From: Schistosoma haematobium
Taxonomy: Eukaryota > Platyhelminthes > Trematoda > Strigeidida > Schistosomatidae
Direction of reading: 5' to 3'
Assembly (NCBI RefSeq): GCF_000699445.3
Contig: NC_067200.1
Location: forward strand, 13,725,256 to 13,789,255
Length of the DNA stretch: 64,000 nucleotides
Positions 37,262 to 49,724 of this stretch are shown piece after piece; the first letter of the stretch is position 1; each line of letters begins with the position of its first letter. Made by a program: the position numbers and the translations under genes. Below the pieces are notes generated by a model that saw nothing but the letters and a program-made list of their open reading frames with translations, made no database searches and was not told where the DNA came from.

Positions 37262-37590
37262 ATAGAGATTGTAGTGATTTTTTGCAGTTGGAGTCATGAA
37301 TCGATCTAAGTCAGACCACCATTGAAAACTTGCAAACACTGGATGGCAGTTTCATCCTCGTACGGAACAACTCAGCAGTGCTCATCCAGGATCCCTCATG
37401 CTCAACTCGAACCCGGAACCTTTGGTCTCACGCGCGAACACAACTTCTAGACCACTGAGTTGGTATCCAACGATGTTAATGTCCAGCTTCAATCGATCCC
37501 TTTATCCATTTTAGGTCAAAACGGCCATCTGATACTATCAGGTTTTCAGTGGTGGTCTAACTTAGATTGACTCGTGAATTCAACTGTTAA
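37262..37590. mobile_element. SINE-B head-to-head dimer
   Basis: Minus copy with tail, ribozyme relic, B-box complement (CAACTCGAACCCGGAACC) and A-box region to 37495, then a plus-strand ribozyme remnant and tail (37505-37590). Confidence 0.75.
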
Positions 37591-38101
37591 TAATAAATAT
37601 CTATTCGCTATTAATTAACTTCTGCATAGATTTCAACGGAGCTGCATTTTCGAGGCTGAGTGATGTCATTACAAATCTGAACGATATTATTGCCAAAAAC
37701 TTCAGATATGGATGAGATATTCGAGTTTTTCCGCAGATTCCTGACACCTTGTTCTACCGATATAGAATTTGACTAGTTGATTAAAACCGGCCAATCAAAA
37801 TCATGCTGATAATGTGATCTAATTGAACATTAAATGATTTACAATTAAGCTGTCTAGCTCAAAGGATGAACATACCTTTAAATCATCCACCTGAGCTAAT
37901 AAATGTTCCTTGGTTTTTATTCGTTTTCCAGTTGATATCATTTAATTATTTAGACTAAACGTTAACTAAATGTATTACGAAAACTTTCATATATCCATGA
38001 AAACCTTTACGATCGAAATTAAAATAAGTCCATGTCACTATACACTATGATTTTCTTCAGAAAAATAATTAGACATCAGAATCATCGAATACAAAAATAT
38101 A

Positions 38102-38685
38102 ATCACTTGGTATTATTTGCATATATCTTCTGATTGTTGTTTAGGACTGCAATTGATTAGTCCCTTGTTAGCATATGTGCATCCTGTGAGGATTGCCCTG
38201 ATACTGCCTTAAGTTACAAACATCATAAGCAAAGATAGATGATGGTTAGCAGTGGAATCGAAGACGCATATTTTGTTCTGTTTGGGACTCGTCAGTTGGT
38301 TGTACCTGCATCCTGGATTCCACTGCTAGCCACCATCCATCTTCGCTTATAATGTTTATGACTTAAGGCAATGTCAAGGCAGTTCGCATAGGATGCACAT
38401 GCGCCAACAAGAGACTTATCAGTTGTAATCCTAAGTAAAATTTGAGAAGGTACAAGTAAATAATACCAAGTGAATTTAAACTTCATCACATTGCACAAAC
38501 AAGCGGCTATCAGGATCCAATGGAGAACGCGATGGCGTTTGAGGCTAACGGTACTTGGTTTGAGTCTCGGAGCAATCATCAACTGTGGGATCCAGGCAAA
38601 TCCAGCTGATGAGTCGCAAGTAGGATGAAACGCGCTTCCTAAATTCCACTGCTAGCTACCATCCATGATTACTTATAAAATTCTA
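38102..38685. mobile_element. Sm-alpha fold-back plus tandem copy
   Basis: Minus-strand Sm-alpha to about 38312, where it switches inside the ribozyme region to plus-strand Sm-alpha. The plus unit contains a tRNA-like region (38505-38570) and a hammerhead relic (38595-38645: CTGATGAGTCG, GGATGAAAC kept; helix I mismatched; triplet TTC). Confidence 0.8.
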
Positions 38686-39295
38686 TTTTTACCGAATTAA
38701 TTGTATACTAAACAAATCATCCGAAGCATAATTTGAAGCATTGATCTACTTGTGTATTTACAATGTATATGGACGTGTGTGTATGTGCTTCGGTAGATCC
38801 ATTTTTTCGTAAAGTGAAACTATTCAATGATGAACATTTCACTAGTGGTCCAATATGTTTTTTTTCTAAATACTTTCTTTTTGTACGTACGAATTCATAA
38901 AGATTCATACAGTCAAGGCAGGCGCCAATAAAAAGTATTTCACAATAAACTAAATCTATTCATCGCTGTCATGTTTTCAAAAGTTTTCTAGTCAAGAATA
39001 ATAAAAATCTTTGTAAAAAATCATTAGTAAGAATAAAGGGTGAAGTTATCTGGAAGGTTTTCAACGCTCAACACGTGTAGTATATCTGACAATTCTTTTT
39101 AAAGATCATTTCTTTGTTTATTCCGAATGAATAGGCGTTGTGTAATAAAAACAAAAATTTCATTGTAACCATTTCGAGTTATTTATAAGTGTTTACTGTG
39201 ACTGTAGCACATCTAAACATGTTGGATAACAAATCCAAATGAGTAAGAAGTTTGGAATTGAAATAAAATATTCGGTGAGCTTGAGAATAGCCACC

Positions 39296-39520
39296 TTCTT
39301 ACTAGGGCTAAATAAGGGTTATAAAGCATTGTGAAGAATAAGGATTATGATTTACAATTGATGATTACGGTTAGGAATTAGATGTAAAGTTTTCCATCAT
39401 AAATTGACATAGGCTAAATTGCCAAAATGTTATTTAGACAAATGGGTGAATGAATTTCATGCCAAAATCCAAGATCTATTATCTTGTAACTGACTGGTTC
39501 GTCCATAACTTATAGTCTTA
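39296..39520 (+). mobile_element. repeat E, later part
   Basis: Parallel to 29331-29570 and to 24999-25190. Confidence 0.6.
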
Positions 39521-39656
39521 CTAAATATTCACTGTAAGTTACCTTCCGATATGCAGTACTTATTCAATAAATGAAAGGAAAAATTAGCTAAAGGTGATAG
39601 ACGCATTATATCATGCGAACAATGAACATGTGTTTATATGGCGAACAGTTGGCCTC

Positions 39657-39805
39657 AGAAGGGGTTTTGTGGAGATTTTAGAAATTTCGCTGATTGAAAT
39701 CATGAGTCAGTTGAAGCTAGACCACCATGGAAAACCTGGAAGCACTGGACGGCCGTTTCGTCCTAGTATAGGACTCCTCAGCAGTGCGCATCCACGATCC
39801 CACCT
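39657..39805 (-). mobile_element. SINE-B 3' half with intact ribozyme
   Basis: Includes the 3' end 'cagaaggggttttgtggag' (complement of the tail), the terminal block and the ribozyme; truncated just before the B box at about 39805. Confidence 0.85.
39742..39787 (-). ncRNA. SINE-B hammerhead ribozyme, predicted intact
   Basis: Sense strand: helix I GCACTG/CAGTGC (6 perfect pairs), CTGAGGA, helix II GTCC/GGAC with loop TATACTA, GAAA, stem III AC-GGCC-GT, GTC triplet. Only position 7 (G for the common U) differs from the canonical CUGAUGA, and it is known to tolerate all bases. The ribozyme sequence is identical in the copy at 51989-52034. Confidence 0.75.
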
Positions 39806-40247
39806 ATATTATTATTAGTGCGTTGAAATCTACTTCATTTCATTATCCAATGTTCTTCAAGTTTTCAATTATTATTATAGATTATTTTGTGTAAAGCAAA
39901 GTTATTACATATTTAAAACAAAATTCTACACCATATACACTTTTCATTAAATAATTCACCATTTTTTGGAGGGTTTATGAGGGCCGTATAAGCGGTCACA
40001 TTTTTATGATAGATTTATATCAGTTAGATTAATAGTAGCTAAACTGGTGGAAGAGTTGCCGAAGTTCTAGCGAGAAGTTTTGACTAGTGAACTTGATTCA
40101 TTTTACAAATGAAACAGTTACCACCTATGGTATCGTGTATTTTGATTTGTATCATTAGACTAAGACTGAATGAGTCATCATAAGATCTTTGTTTCGTGGG
40201 TTATATCACTGGCATGTTCGCATGAATGCAACGGTGAATAAAAACCA

Positions 40248-41145
40248 ATGTCTATAAATTTTAACTTCAAAGGTGATGATGTCGCACACATAATCAACAG
40301 GAGACTGAACACTGAGCTAGCCAGAAATTATTCGGCGGATAAACTTTTAATTCTCTATAAAACAACATGTTCAATAACTCAATCAAAGATTGATAAGCAC
40401 CCCTTTCATGTTACCACCAACTGTATAAATTTACGTGTACCAGCCAAAGCAGCTACATTGGTCGAACAAAAAGGAGGGCATATCTTAGATTTTTTGAACA
40501 TGTTCCAAAAAAAGAAAGACTCTAATCAATGTCATTACCAACCTTCTCCTTGATACAGGACATTAGATAGATACCCTGCAATCCTTTAAGGTGATTAGTA
40601 AGCAATCAAACTCCAGTCTTCTGAAGTTTGCTGAAGCTGTTGCCATCAGGCGTCAAAAAACCTGACTTGTGTTCAAAAGGAGATGGTTATTAATCTTTCC
40701 TTGCCTTGGTGACAAATACTCTTTCGCTGCACCTTAATTTTTTTTCCTATTTCTTAAACTCTTTCTCACATTTATTACATTTGTTTCAATTATCTTCCAA
40801 ATTAATAAACCAATTTCATCAACTGAGCTCTTCTCACTAAATTCCTATCAATACTTATTCATTATGTAATCACATGTTTCTAGCTGTTTGAACTGTTGTC
40901 ACAATCAATGTTGTAGATTGTTCTTTCACATAAGGTATATATTTACAATATTCAGTCTATTAAATTTATTTACACCCTTTCTACACTATACTAATATGTC
41001 TTCGATATAACTTCCAACTAAACCCTCTCATGTAAGTCATTTAAACTCATTATGTAATTATGATTTTCAGATATTGCAGGTTGTAAGCAGCTGACGAGAA
41101 CCAAACGAAATAAAAAATGAATTCATACTATTCGGTTAGAATCTT
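40248..41145 (+). pseudogene. Penelope-like element 3' fragment (GIY-YIG region and tail)
   Basis: 40248-40422 encodes the linker LARNYSADKLLILYKTT...IDKHPFH, and after a frameshift near 40423 another frame reads YKFTCTSQSSYIGRTKRRAY and FFEHVPKKER, the cysteine-bearing entry and YIGRT core of the GIY-YIG endonuclease of Penelope-like elements. Around 40625-40715 the C-terminal FAEAVAIRR block and a frameshifted ending appear. The following ~430 bp is an untranslated tail closing in GTAAGCAGCTGACGAG (41081), as in the 53.7-54.35 kb fragment. Not functional. Confidence 0.8.
41081..41135 (+). ncRNA. hammerhead-like motif in Penelope-like tail
   Basis: CTGACGAG then a short loop, CGAAAT, and a palindromic stretch around GAATTC that could be an unusually long stem III (ATGAATTCAT). 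Helix II would be only one to three pairs. Hammerheads are known in Penelope-like elements; this match is partial. Confidence 0.4.
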
Positions 41146-41234
41146 TTTGTTCTTGCTCTTTTCAAAATAATAATCAGAAATTATGTGTATGCTGATTGAT
41201 ACCGAAATGGTGGAGAAGATTTATAGCTCAGGTG

Positions 41235-41382
41235 GATTGTTTTTGATGGAGTTTTGTTCTCTGAACTGAATGGTTTGATCATGGAGCTTTCATCTGAACT
41301 TTATGCTGATGATGTCGTTCAGAAGAACGATCTAAGCTCCACGATCAAACCATCCAGTTCAGCGAACAAAACTCCATCAAAA
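41235..41382. repeat. fold-back element IR-1, copy 2
   Basis: Arms TGATGGAGTTTTGTTCTCTG (41237) and GCGAACAAAACTCCATCA (41363) bound an inverted repeat of about 65-bp arms with a short loop. Homologous to 1005-1170, including the upstream GTGGAGAAG / TAGCTCAGGTGGAT block. Confidence 0.75.
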
Positions 41383-42061
41383 AAAAGCTGATTGATATAA
41401 AATAAATAGAGTTGGGGGGGGGAACAGAATTAACAATATATCCTGAATATAATTAATAAATAATAAAGGCATTCAATAAAATGTTTTATACAATATGAGT
41501 TATGTTTTCTCTATACAAAAAGTATTTCATTGCTACACACCTACTTAAATAGATTACAACTGAAAGTTTACATCACATCATTTTAATTAAATATAACAAT
41601 GTAAGTGTGTGTTGAAGTGAAGCATAAAGAAGGTTAGTACACAGTAGATAGTAATTCACTATTAGATATAATCTAATAAAATTGAGATCATCTACCTTAT
41701 ATAACGTTCTCCGGTTAAAATAAAGAGGTCGAATTAAGAGCAGCTGTCTCAATATTAATAATAATAATAATAATCTCAGGAATTTAATAACAAACCTAGT
41801 TCTTTATTATGATCTAAGCAGAATGATGATGATGATGATGATGATAATTGTAGTCGAATAGTAAAATAGCCTATGAATAATTAATTGAAATTCATCATTC
41901 AAGGCAACAATTCATTGTTTGGCCTGAAACTATACAATAAATATAATAATAATAATAATATAGTTTAATAAAAAATAAATGTTAATTCATATGTCATATT
42001 TATATATTAGTAGTTCGTATGAGTTTATTTATTAAATGAAAACTAAATGAAAGTAAGAAAA

Positions 42062-42117
42062 TTAATTAGTCTAAAGACAGTTTCTTTGAAGAACTGAGAT
42101 AAATTAGGTGATGACTG
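42062..42117 (+). repeat. left flank of TATC locus
   Basis: The block AAAGACAGTTTCTTTGAAG...AGGTGATGACTGATA recurs at 45701-45751 before a much shorter TATC run, so array plus flanks form a repeated unit. Confidence 0.8.
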
Positions 42118-42398
<281 letters not shown>

Positions 42399-42944
42399 AA
42401 ACAACCAGTCAGTCAATCAAACATAGCACAAATATCATCACAATACCACACACAACTAACCGACCACATAAATCTACTCACCTGTTTTATCACTCGACAC
42501 TATTAGCATCACAACCAATTGTTACAACACACCATCTTACACCAATTGTCTGAAATATAAACAAAATTAACATTATTAACACACATACATCACAATTCAA
42601 CACAATATCATGCTACAACATTTCAGTATTCACTAAACTATATCATATCTCGGTCAACAGACCGTCGTGAATATATTCACATCATATCATACAAATCAGT
42701 CACATATAACTAACTCATCAACACACATAACCACCATCTTATTCGTCCCACAACATGACACAATACAACACTAGTCACAAGTTATCGAATTAGGCATAAA
42801 CATAAACTTACCATTACACTCAACATAACATCGTTGTCGTCCGATCAGTCAGTTGTAGTATATACATCATATCAAATATATCTTCATATTTATACATCTC
42901 CTTCCTCTTCAAAACATCATCTCATGTTTCACAGATTATAAACT
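42399..42944. repeat. 546-bp direct duplication, copy 1
   Basis: Matches 44068-44613 at a constant offset of 1,669 with one difference seen (T/C near 42434). Both copies follow a TATC array directly. Strongly G-poor on the + strand. Confidence 0.95.
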
Positions 42945-43995
42945 CTCCCACCAATTCATATTCACATGTGTTCGCATCTGCATACTTTCGCTTATCCTCC
43001 AATCACAACATCAACAAATTCTCTCATATACAACTCTACACCAACGTTACAAATCTGTGATTAATTGAAGAAGAAAAAAACAACAACATATCAATATCTC
43101 AATTAACATCACATCCATAATATTAAACATACACTTTTCATTCTTTCTAAATACAATTGTCTACATATGTATATACAGGTGTACACACATACATCTACAT
43201 ATGTATACATTTCTTCAATACTGTCTCAGATAGAGCCCAATCACTGATCATGGAGGGCAAGTTATCATCACCAAATTACGTCTCGCTTCACTTATTAAAA
43301 ACGTAATCACACAACACCAACCATCACTACAACCATCATATACAGTACATAATCACAATAGACCACTACTCACCACACCAATCATAACACATCACATCAT
43401 ATCAACAATCGGTAAACAAACACTTACCGTTATTCCCATTTAAAAACTTTGTATATAAATCATCACCACCACCACCATCACCAACCTCACTCGTCATTCA
43501 TCACAAATTTATCGCCTCCAATATCACCATCATAGAATTCACAAACAAACTGAAAATCCAAAAAAAAGATAAAGAAAAAGATAAGAAAACAGAAGAAAAC
43601 AACTTTCATTTGGCACACACAATACCAACTCTCTCATCAAATACTATCGAAATACTAAGATCATCAGATCATTAATCTCACTATCATCCTCAACGAGTCA
43701 ATGTGAGCTGGAATCGCATCACATCACACAACACCTATTTCAACAGTCTACTGACACCTCTCCACCTATGTACACACAAAATACACACTCCTCTCTATTA
43801 CATCTCTCAACAAATTCAAAATCGACAAACACGACACATATCCATACAACACATAAACCACATACACTGAACGTTTATATACACACCACAATCGATCGAA
43901 CACTACACTATCAACTATTACTCAATTCTTCTCCCTAAGTCAACAAGTCAACAGTCAACCTTATCCTTTCAACATTTCCTCTTTACAGTAAGATA
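42945..43995. other. G-depleted, CA-rich spacer
   Basis: Continuation of the same strand-skewed composition; for example 43801-43860 has 19 C but 2 G. No coding potential or known element is recognised. Confidence 0.7.
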
Positions 43996-43996
43996 A

Positions 43997-44067
<71 letters not shown>
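43997..44067. repeat. (ATCT)n array
   Basis: About 18 pure units, directly followed by duplication copy 2. Confidence 0.98.
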
Positions 44068-44613
44068 AAACAACCAGTCAGTCAATCAAACATAGCACAA
44101 ACATCATCACAATACCACACACAACTAACCGACCACATAAATCTACTCACCTGTTTTATCACTCGACACTATTAGCATCACAACCAATTGTTACAACACA
44201 CCATCTTACACCAATTGTCTGAAATATAAACAAAATTAACATTATTAACACACATACATCACAATTCAACACAATATCATGCTACAACATTTCAGTATTC
44301 ACTAAACTATATCATATCTCGGTCAACAGACCGTCGTGAATATATTCACATCATATCATACAAATCAGTCACATATAACTAACTCATCAACACACATAAC
44401 CACCATCTTATTCGTCCCACAACATGACACAATACAACACTAGTCACAAGTTATCGAATTAGGCATAAACATAAACTTACCATTACACTCAACATAACAT
44501 CGTTGTCGTCCGATCAGTCAGTTGTAGTATATACATCATATCAAATATATCTTCATATTTATACATCTCCTTCCTCTTCAAAACATCATCTCATGTTTCA
44601 CAGATTATAAACT
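44068..44613. repeat. 546-bp direct duplication, copy 2
   Basis: Second copy of 42399-42944, diverging after 'tataaact' at 44613. Confidence 0.95.
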
Positions 44614-44680
44614 AGTTAGTTCAAATGTCATAACAATATTTGATAGAATTTGAGTGGGTTTGAGGCGTTACCGTTCATAC

Positions 44681-44681
<1 letters not shown>

Positions 44682-44721
<40 letters not shown>

Positions 44722-44726
44722 CACAC

Positions 44727-44785
<59 letters not shown>

Positions 44786-44818
44786 CACACATCTATCTAT
44801 CTATCTATCTATCCACAC

Positions 44819-44877
<59 letters not shown>

Positions 44878-44882
44878 CACAC

Positions 44883-44937
<55 letters not shown>

Positions 44938-44970
44938 CACACATCTATCTATCTATCTATCTATCCACAC

Positions 44971-45025
<55 letters not shown>

Positions 45026-45030
45026 CACAC

Positions 45031-45085
<55 letters not shown>

Positions 45086-45118
45086 CACACATCTATCTAT
45101 CTATCTATCTATCCACAC

Positions 45119-45155
<37 letters not shown>
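44682..45155. repeat. (TATC)n array with CCACACAT higher-order pattern
   Basis: TATC units broken by CCACACAT at 44721, 44785, 44813, 44877, 44937, 44965, 45025, 45085 and 45113, i.e. spacings 64, 28, 64, 60, 28, 60, 60, 28. This is a higher-order minisatellite on top of the tetranucleotide. Confidence 0.95.
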
Positions 45156-45232
45156 ATCTGTGACACTGAATTGAGGTCATATTCATTTGATTGACGTAAA
45201 AAGTAACATCTTCTTTGATACTAAACTGTTAG
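45156..45232 (+). repeat. right flank of TATC locus
   Basis: The block CTGTGACACTGAATTGAGG...CTTCTTTGATACTAAAC recurs at 45777-45847. Confidence 0.85.
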
Positions 45233-45670
45233 GTTCTGATAAACATAATGAATGGTAACTTTGGGATCATTTTACAGACCAATACTAAACGTATATTTGT
45301 ATTGTATAATTGTTAATTAACTAAATTATTCATATTATTAACTTGATTTTGACCTATGAACCATTATTATACGTTTTACCATTCTCGAATTATGCCCCTG
45401 TCTATTAGTCACTGCCTCACACATTCACGGCCACATTTGGCCATACTTTGTACAAATGTTGTTTCATATTTTATTGGTACGTTGTGGTCTGTTTGACTGG
45501 TATATAAACTCAGTATGTTTGAAATATAATGATTCATATTGCAGAGGCTGAGACTGGTGTTCTGGACTTAACTGGCTGGGCTACGCATAAAGCAGGACCA
45601 ATCAGGACTCTAGGCTGCTCGCACGTGCCTTACGCGTTCTTGGTCCGATCGATAATTCGGTGCTTCTGAT
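45233..45670 (+). mobile_element. repeat E, first part
   Basis: Homologous to 24590-24990: 'gataaacataatgaatggta', 'ccattattatacgttttacc', and the end GGACCAATCAGGAC...GCTGCTCGCACGTG. Confidence 0.7.
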
Positions 45671-45690
45671 TGGCGGCTTTGGGCTCTAAC

Positions 45691-45850
45691 AATTAGTTAA
45701 TATAAAGACAGTTTCTTTAAAGAACTGAAATAAATTAGGTGGTGACTGATATCTATCTATCTATCTGTCTATCTATCTGTGACAGTGAATCGAGGTTATG
45801 TGTATTTGATTGACATAAAAAGTAACATCTTCTTTGATACTAAACATCTA
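45691..45850 (+). repeat. short-array copy of the TATC locus
   Basis: Left flank, only about seven TATC/TGTC units, then right flank: the same locus as 42062-45232 but with the 3-kb expansion missing. Confidence 0.85.
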
Positions 45851-46039
45851 TCTTACTTTCTAGTTCTAACTAGCATAATATCCAATTCAAATAAAGTTCT
45901 CTTTAAAGTCCCTACAACTATCTAACATGAATAATATTATGCTGTGCTATGTATGTTCATTAATAATAGTGTTTACATTGAAAATTGATTGATTGAAAAC
46001 TATCAACATTTAGGATACTAGATAAACGTAACAATGGAT

Positions 46040-46343
46040 TGTATTGCAATGAACAAGAACACCAGTGTGAATAATCGAATTTAATTGAGCACAAAATTGC
46101 AGAGCATCACACTATAATCTGAGAACCACATAGTATATCGTTAATTAGCAAAATTTCAATCCATCGTCTCAAACTTCACTGTTCTTTTTGCAAATATCAG
46201 CCGATTGTCTCAGATTTCATTGTTCATGCATTTTCATATCAATTGTGTTCCGTCTACATTCTTCCCTTATTGATCTTCTACTGAAATACATTCTATGCCT
46301 GACCACTGTTATATACTACTTATATGAATATAAGTAACCCACA
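46040..46343 (-). mobile_element. solo LTR-A, minus strand
   Basis: From 'gcaatgaacaagaacacc' to 'agtaacccacaccaca' (the TGTGGTGTGGG end in reverse). Confidence 0.75.
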
Positions 46344-46679
46344 CCACAGTATTACATAATAAATCACTATGAGAAATAGTTATTATTTTAAAATGAAAAT
46401 TATATGTATCAATAAAAATGAAATCATCATCAGTCATGTAGAGGATTGCAAAATAAGTCAACTGGTAATGCATGCATATATGTGGGACAATAAACAATGT
46501 TGTCTCAGATTGATAGATAAAGAGAAACTTGGATGATACTCTACAAGTTATGCATACATAACTAAGATATTTTTCCTATTGTATTTATTCCAAGGCACAC
46601 ATTTTTTTTAAAAAGAATAAGAGGATTTGTTACAACAGAGTTTTTATTGTTATCTGATACAATTATTCTACATTTCAAT

Positions 46680-46745
46680 GATTGAGATCATGAGTCAGTT
46701 GAAGCTAGACCACCATGGAAAACGGTCCAGTGCTTCCAGGTTTTG
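46680..46745. mobile_element. minimal SINE-B fold-back
   Basis: Minus-strand tail to CCATGGAAAAC, then directly GGTCCAGTGCTTCCAGG on the plus strand. Only the two 3' ends of a dimer remain. Confidence 0.7.
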
Positions 46746-47038
46746 TTTACAAGTGTTATTATGTTCTATTGTGTAGATTTATTTTCATTATCTTGTTTGA
46801 ATTTAAGACAATGGAAACCAAATCATTAATAATTCACATTAATTTTTAGAACTTTTTTATGTTGCTATTACACCTTTATTTGTTTAAATGATTAAGTTGT
46901 TATATGTTCAATTGTTATTCAATAGTTCAATTATTTCAGAAGATTCTATTGTTTATTTATTCAATTAAAATAACCCACAACGTCGTTAAATCAGAAAAAA
47001 AGAATTCAGCGAAGAAAATTTTCTTTTCGATGAAATCG

Positions 47039-47313
47039 TTTACTTAAGCTGTACATTCGTATATATAGTTATATGGAAAATGTATGTCTATAGGTGGATA
47101 GAAAAAATTGCATCACCAAAATGGATTCGAGGATAAATAACAAACGAGGTTACGTACTAACCTATAAATGATTTTCTTCCTTACCACTTGATTAGTACGT
47201 AACCTCGTTTGTTATTTATTCTCGAATTCATTTTGGTGATGCAATTTTTTCTATCCACCTATAGACATACATTTTCCATATAACTATATATACGAATGTA
47301 CAGCTTAGGTAAA
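47039..47313. repeat. near-perfect 122-bp-arm hairpin
   Basis: 47039-47160 and 47192-47313 are reverse complements with about three mismatches, around a 31-nt loop. No protein is encoded. It is unlike IR-1 and every other repeat here, and could be a young palindromic MITE or the source of a long double-stranded RNA. No clear target duplication was seen. Confidence 0.9.
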
Positions 47314-47438
47314 TGGTTTATTTATTTATCCATTTATTTATCTTTTATTCATTTTGACAGTGAAATTTGTTTTAATTTACTAATTTAGATTAAGATTATT
47401 AAGAAAATAATTGAACAGATTTAGATGATTGTTTACAA

Positions 47439-47503
47439 TCATCATCATCATCCAAATCATCATCATCATCATCATCATCCAAATCATCATCATCATCATC
47501 ACT
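47439..47503. repeat. (ATC)n microsatellite
   Basis: Imperfect CAT/ATC runs separated by 'atccaaatc' spacers. Confidence 0.9.
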
Positions 47504-47999
47504 ATTGTCCAACCCCACCCCTTATGTATCTATCTATTTCGAACTTTCCACTGTCTAATTTATTGAATAATCAGTCGGTATCTACATAAATTGCTGAAAT
47601 ATATATATTACTGTTACTATTTCTAATCAGATAATAATACATTTGGCTTTTTTATTTTAACTCGAATTTTACTAGGTAAATTGTGGCTATGATTAGGATT
47701 GTTTAAATTATCTAGTTCAATGGTTTTTGTGAATTTTAATAACTATATTTCTGAACGAAAATGACAATTATGTTATTTGTGGGGAGCATAGATTTTATGT
47801 ATCTGTATGCTTGTTTCAATGTATCTTGGCGTGAGTCTATCTTCAATTCACTTAAGAATGGTTCGAAATGCCATTAAGCCTAAAATGAATTGTTTTTGTT
47901 CCTACTGAAGAAACTTATATTGATGAGGTAAATTCATTGTGTTTTTTTAAGTTCAGACAAGGTAGAACTGAAAGATTGTAGATAAATGCATATAGATTT

Positions 48000-48060
48000 G
48001 TGATGGTGGAGAAGATTTGTAGCTCAGCTGGATGATTTTGATGGAGTTTTTTTCTCTGAG
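48000..48060 (+). repeat. IR-1 left-arm fragment
   Basis: GGTGGAGAAGATTTGTAGCT then TTGATGGAGTTTTTTTCTCT, the left arm only. Confidence 0.6.
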
Positions 48061-48334
48061 CATTTTGATTTGTTTTTTTAAATTGGTTGTTCTTTTAGGA
48101 AACGTTGATAATTCCCGGGGAAAATTTTGCAGAAGCCAGTAGAAATCTTAAGAAAAAAACATTTCGATGACACAGTATTCTGTACAATGTTTTACGAGAA
48201 ACCTAGAAAATAATTGATTATGGTTGTTTGACACGGATTGAATAATTACCAAATCGATTAATGAATTTTTAGTATGTTCTCTGTAAATGTATTAGATCTT
48301 AACGGCCAAATATTTCAATAAATACACTCGTGTT

Positions 48335-48735
48335 TTTCTTGGGGACGTTAGATCCCCAGAACTCGTTTGGGGAACCACCTAATTTTGCAATTTTATTTAG
48401 GAAATTTGAATTTCTTTGTTTTCGCGCCAAAGGTGCTTTTGTCACCTACATGTCGTATTTCCCACTGGGAAATATCTTAAATGCTATCGGTCCGTTGCGT
48501 CTTTTAGTATGCTGTTTGGTAACTCTCCCCAAGGACGGTTTCGCACTGTATATATACGTTTTGAATTGTTTGTTGTTATCGCTCGTTTCTGGCTGTTTTG
48601 CAGAATATACTTCCCATTCCAAGCTTGAACTTCTCCCTCTAGTTAGCTGGGCTGGGACGCATCAATAGTTAGCTTATTGGTCTTTGGTCACCGAGTCTTG
48701 TTCTCGATCGCCGACTAAGTGAACTCGTGGTAGTA
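48335..48735 (+). mobile_element. dispersed repeat D, uninterrupted copy
   Basis: Better preserved copy of the repeat interrupted at 15.9 kb. It begins GGGGACGTTAGATCCCC (itself a short palindrome) and passes CACCAAAGG-like, CCCCAAGGACGG and GGTCTTTGGTCACCGAG blocks. A 112-codon open frame (48330-48668) lies over it but matches nothing I know and is disrupted in the other copy. 48736-49720 is unassigned. Confidence 0.65.
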
Positions 48736-49724
48736 AAATTTGTTCTGAACTTTTTATATTTTTCTTATTGAATTACAACTCAATAACTTTTGGGGTCTGG
48801 GAATCGATTAGAAAGTTGTCGTCTAAGCTTTCAAGTGTAATATTCACCGTCATCAAGTTATGGTAGCATGTTCTAGCACAGTAAAATTAGATAAGCTTCC
48901 ATGTTTAGGTGAAATTTACTCTAAGAAATCGTGGTACAAGATCAAGTTTTATTCTTGCATAATTAGCCCTTTGAAATCCTAGTAGACGATTCGTAGATAG
49001 TTTTCAGTCTATTATTAACTAGAGGTCCATTGAAAACCAATAAAGCAGTAGACAATTATTTTATCCTTAAACAGTAAGTCCCTACACGTTTAAATATGAC
49101 AGTGGACCGAAGGTATCATGTTTCCCAAAAAAATGTCTAATGATTCCATGTTCGATTTTGCGTATAATCTTTCAGAGTTTGAAACTAAGGCAGCAACAGG
49201 CATCCAAATGCTTTCTGCATTTTGCTGGTCTCTAAAATGATAACAAAATTGGCAATATAATCTTGTTTCAGTTTATGAGGTTAGGTATGCAAACGGTAAT
49301 AATTTCATGTAATTTATCGAAAAATAAGTATGTGTAATGTATTCATACAAGAAATCATCTCTGGACATATATTGCTAAGTAAGACAGTATTTAAGAAGCT
49401 TTTAACCAATTTAAAAAAAGGTCTTGAAAAATTTGTTGTTTGGTGTCATCCACTTGTTATGACAATCAAAGATAATGTTCATAGTATATATATAAACTTT
49501 CTAAACTTCTTAAATACCCATTATCATGTCAACCTTGTAGAATCTGTTAGATTACAGATAGTTGTCAATGTTTTAGGGAATAAGTAATGTAAAAGGTAAA
49601 GGTCAAATTACTGATGTGACACTAATACTGTGAGTTAATTTTAAATTCGATTTTTATTCATTAATTTGAATGATCGTTAATAAATCAAGATTTATCATTA
49701 TGTCACAAACAAACCTATCATTAT

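Noticed and set aside
40248..40553. A functional small gene of 101 codons
   Set aside because: Only half of it matches the Penelope-like linker; the GIY-YIG continuation is in another frame, so it is a frameshifted remnant.
44682..45155. CRISPR-like regular spacing of CCACACAT
   Set aside because: Spacers are themselves TATC repeats, not unique sequence, and the genome is eukaryotic.
48330..48668. 112-codon frame
   Set aside because: Lies on dispersed repeat D; the other copy (15.6 kb) is not open. No known motif.
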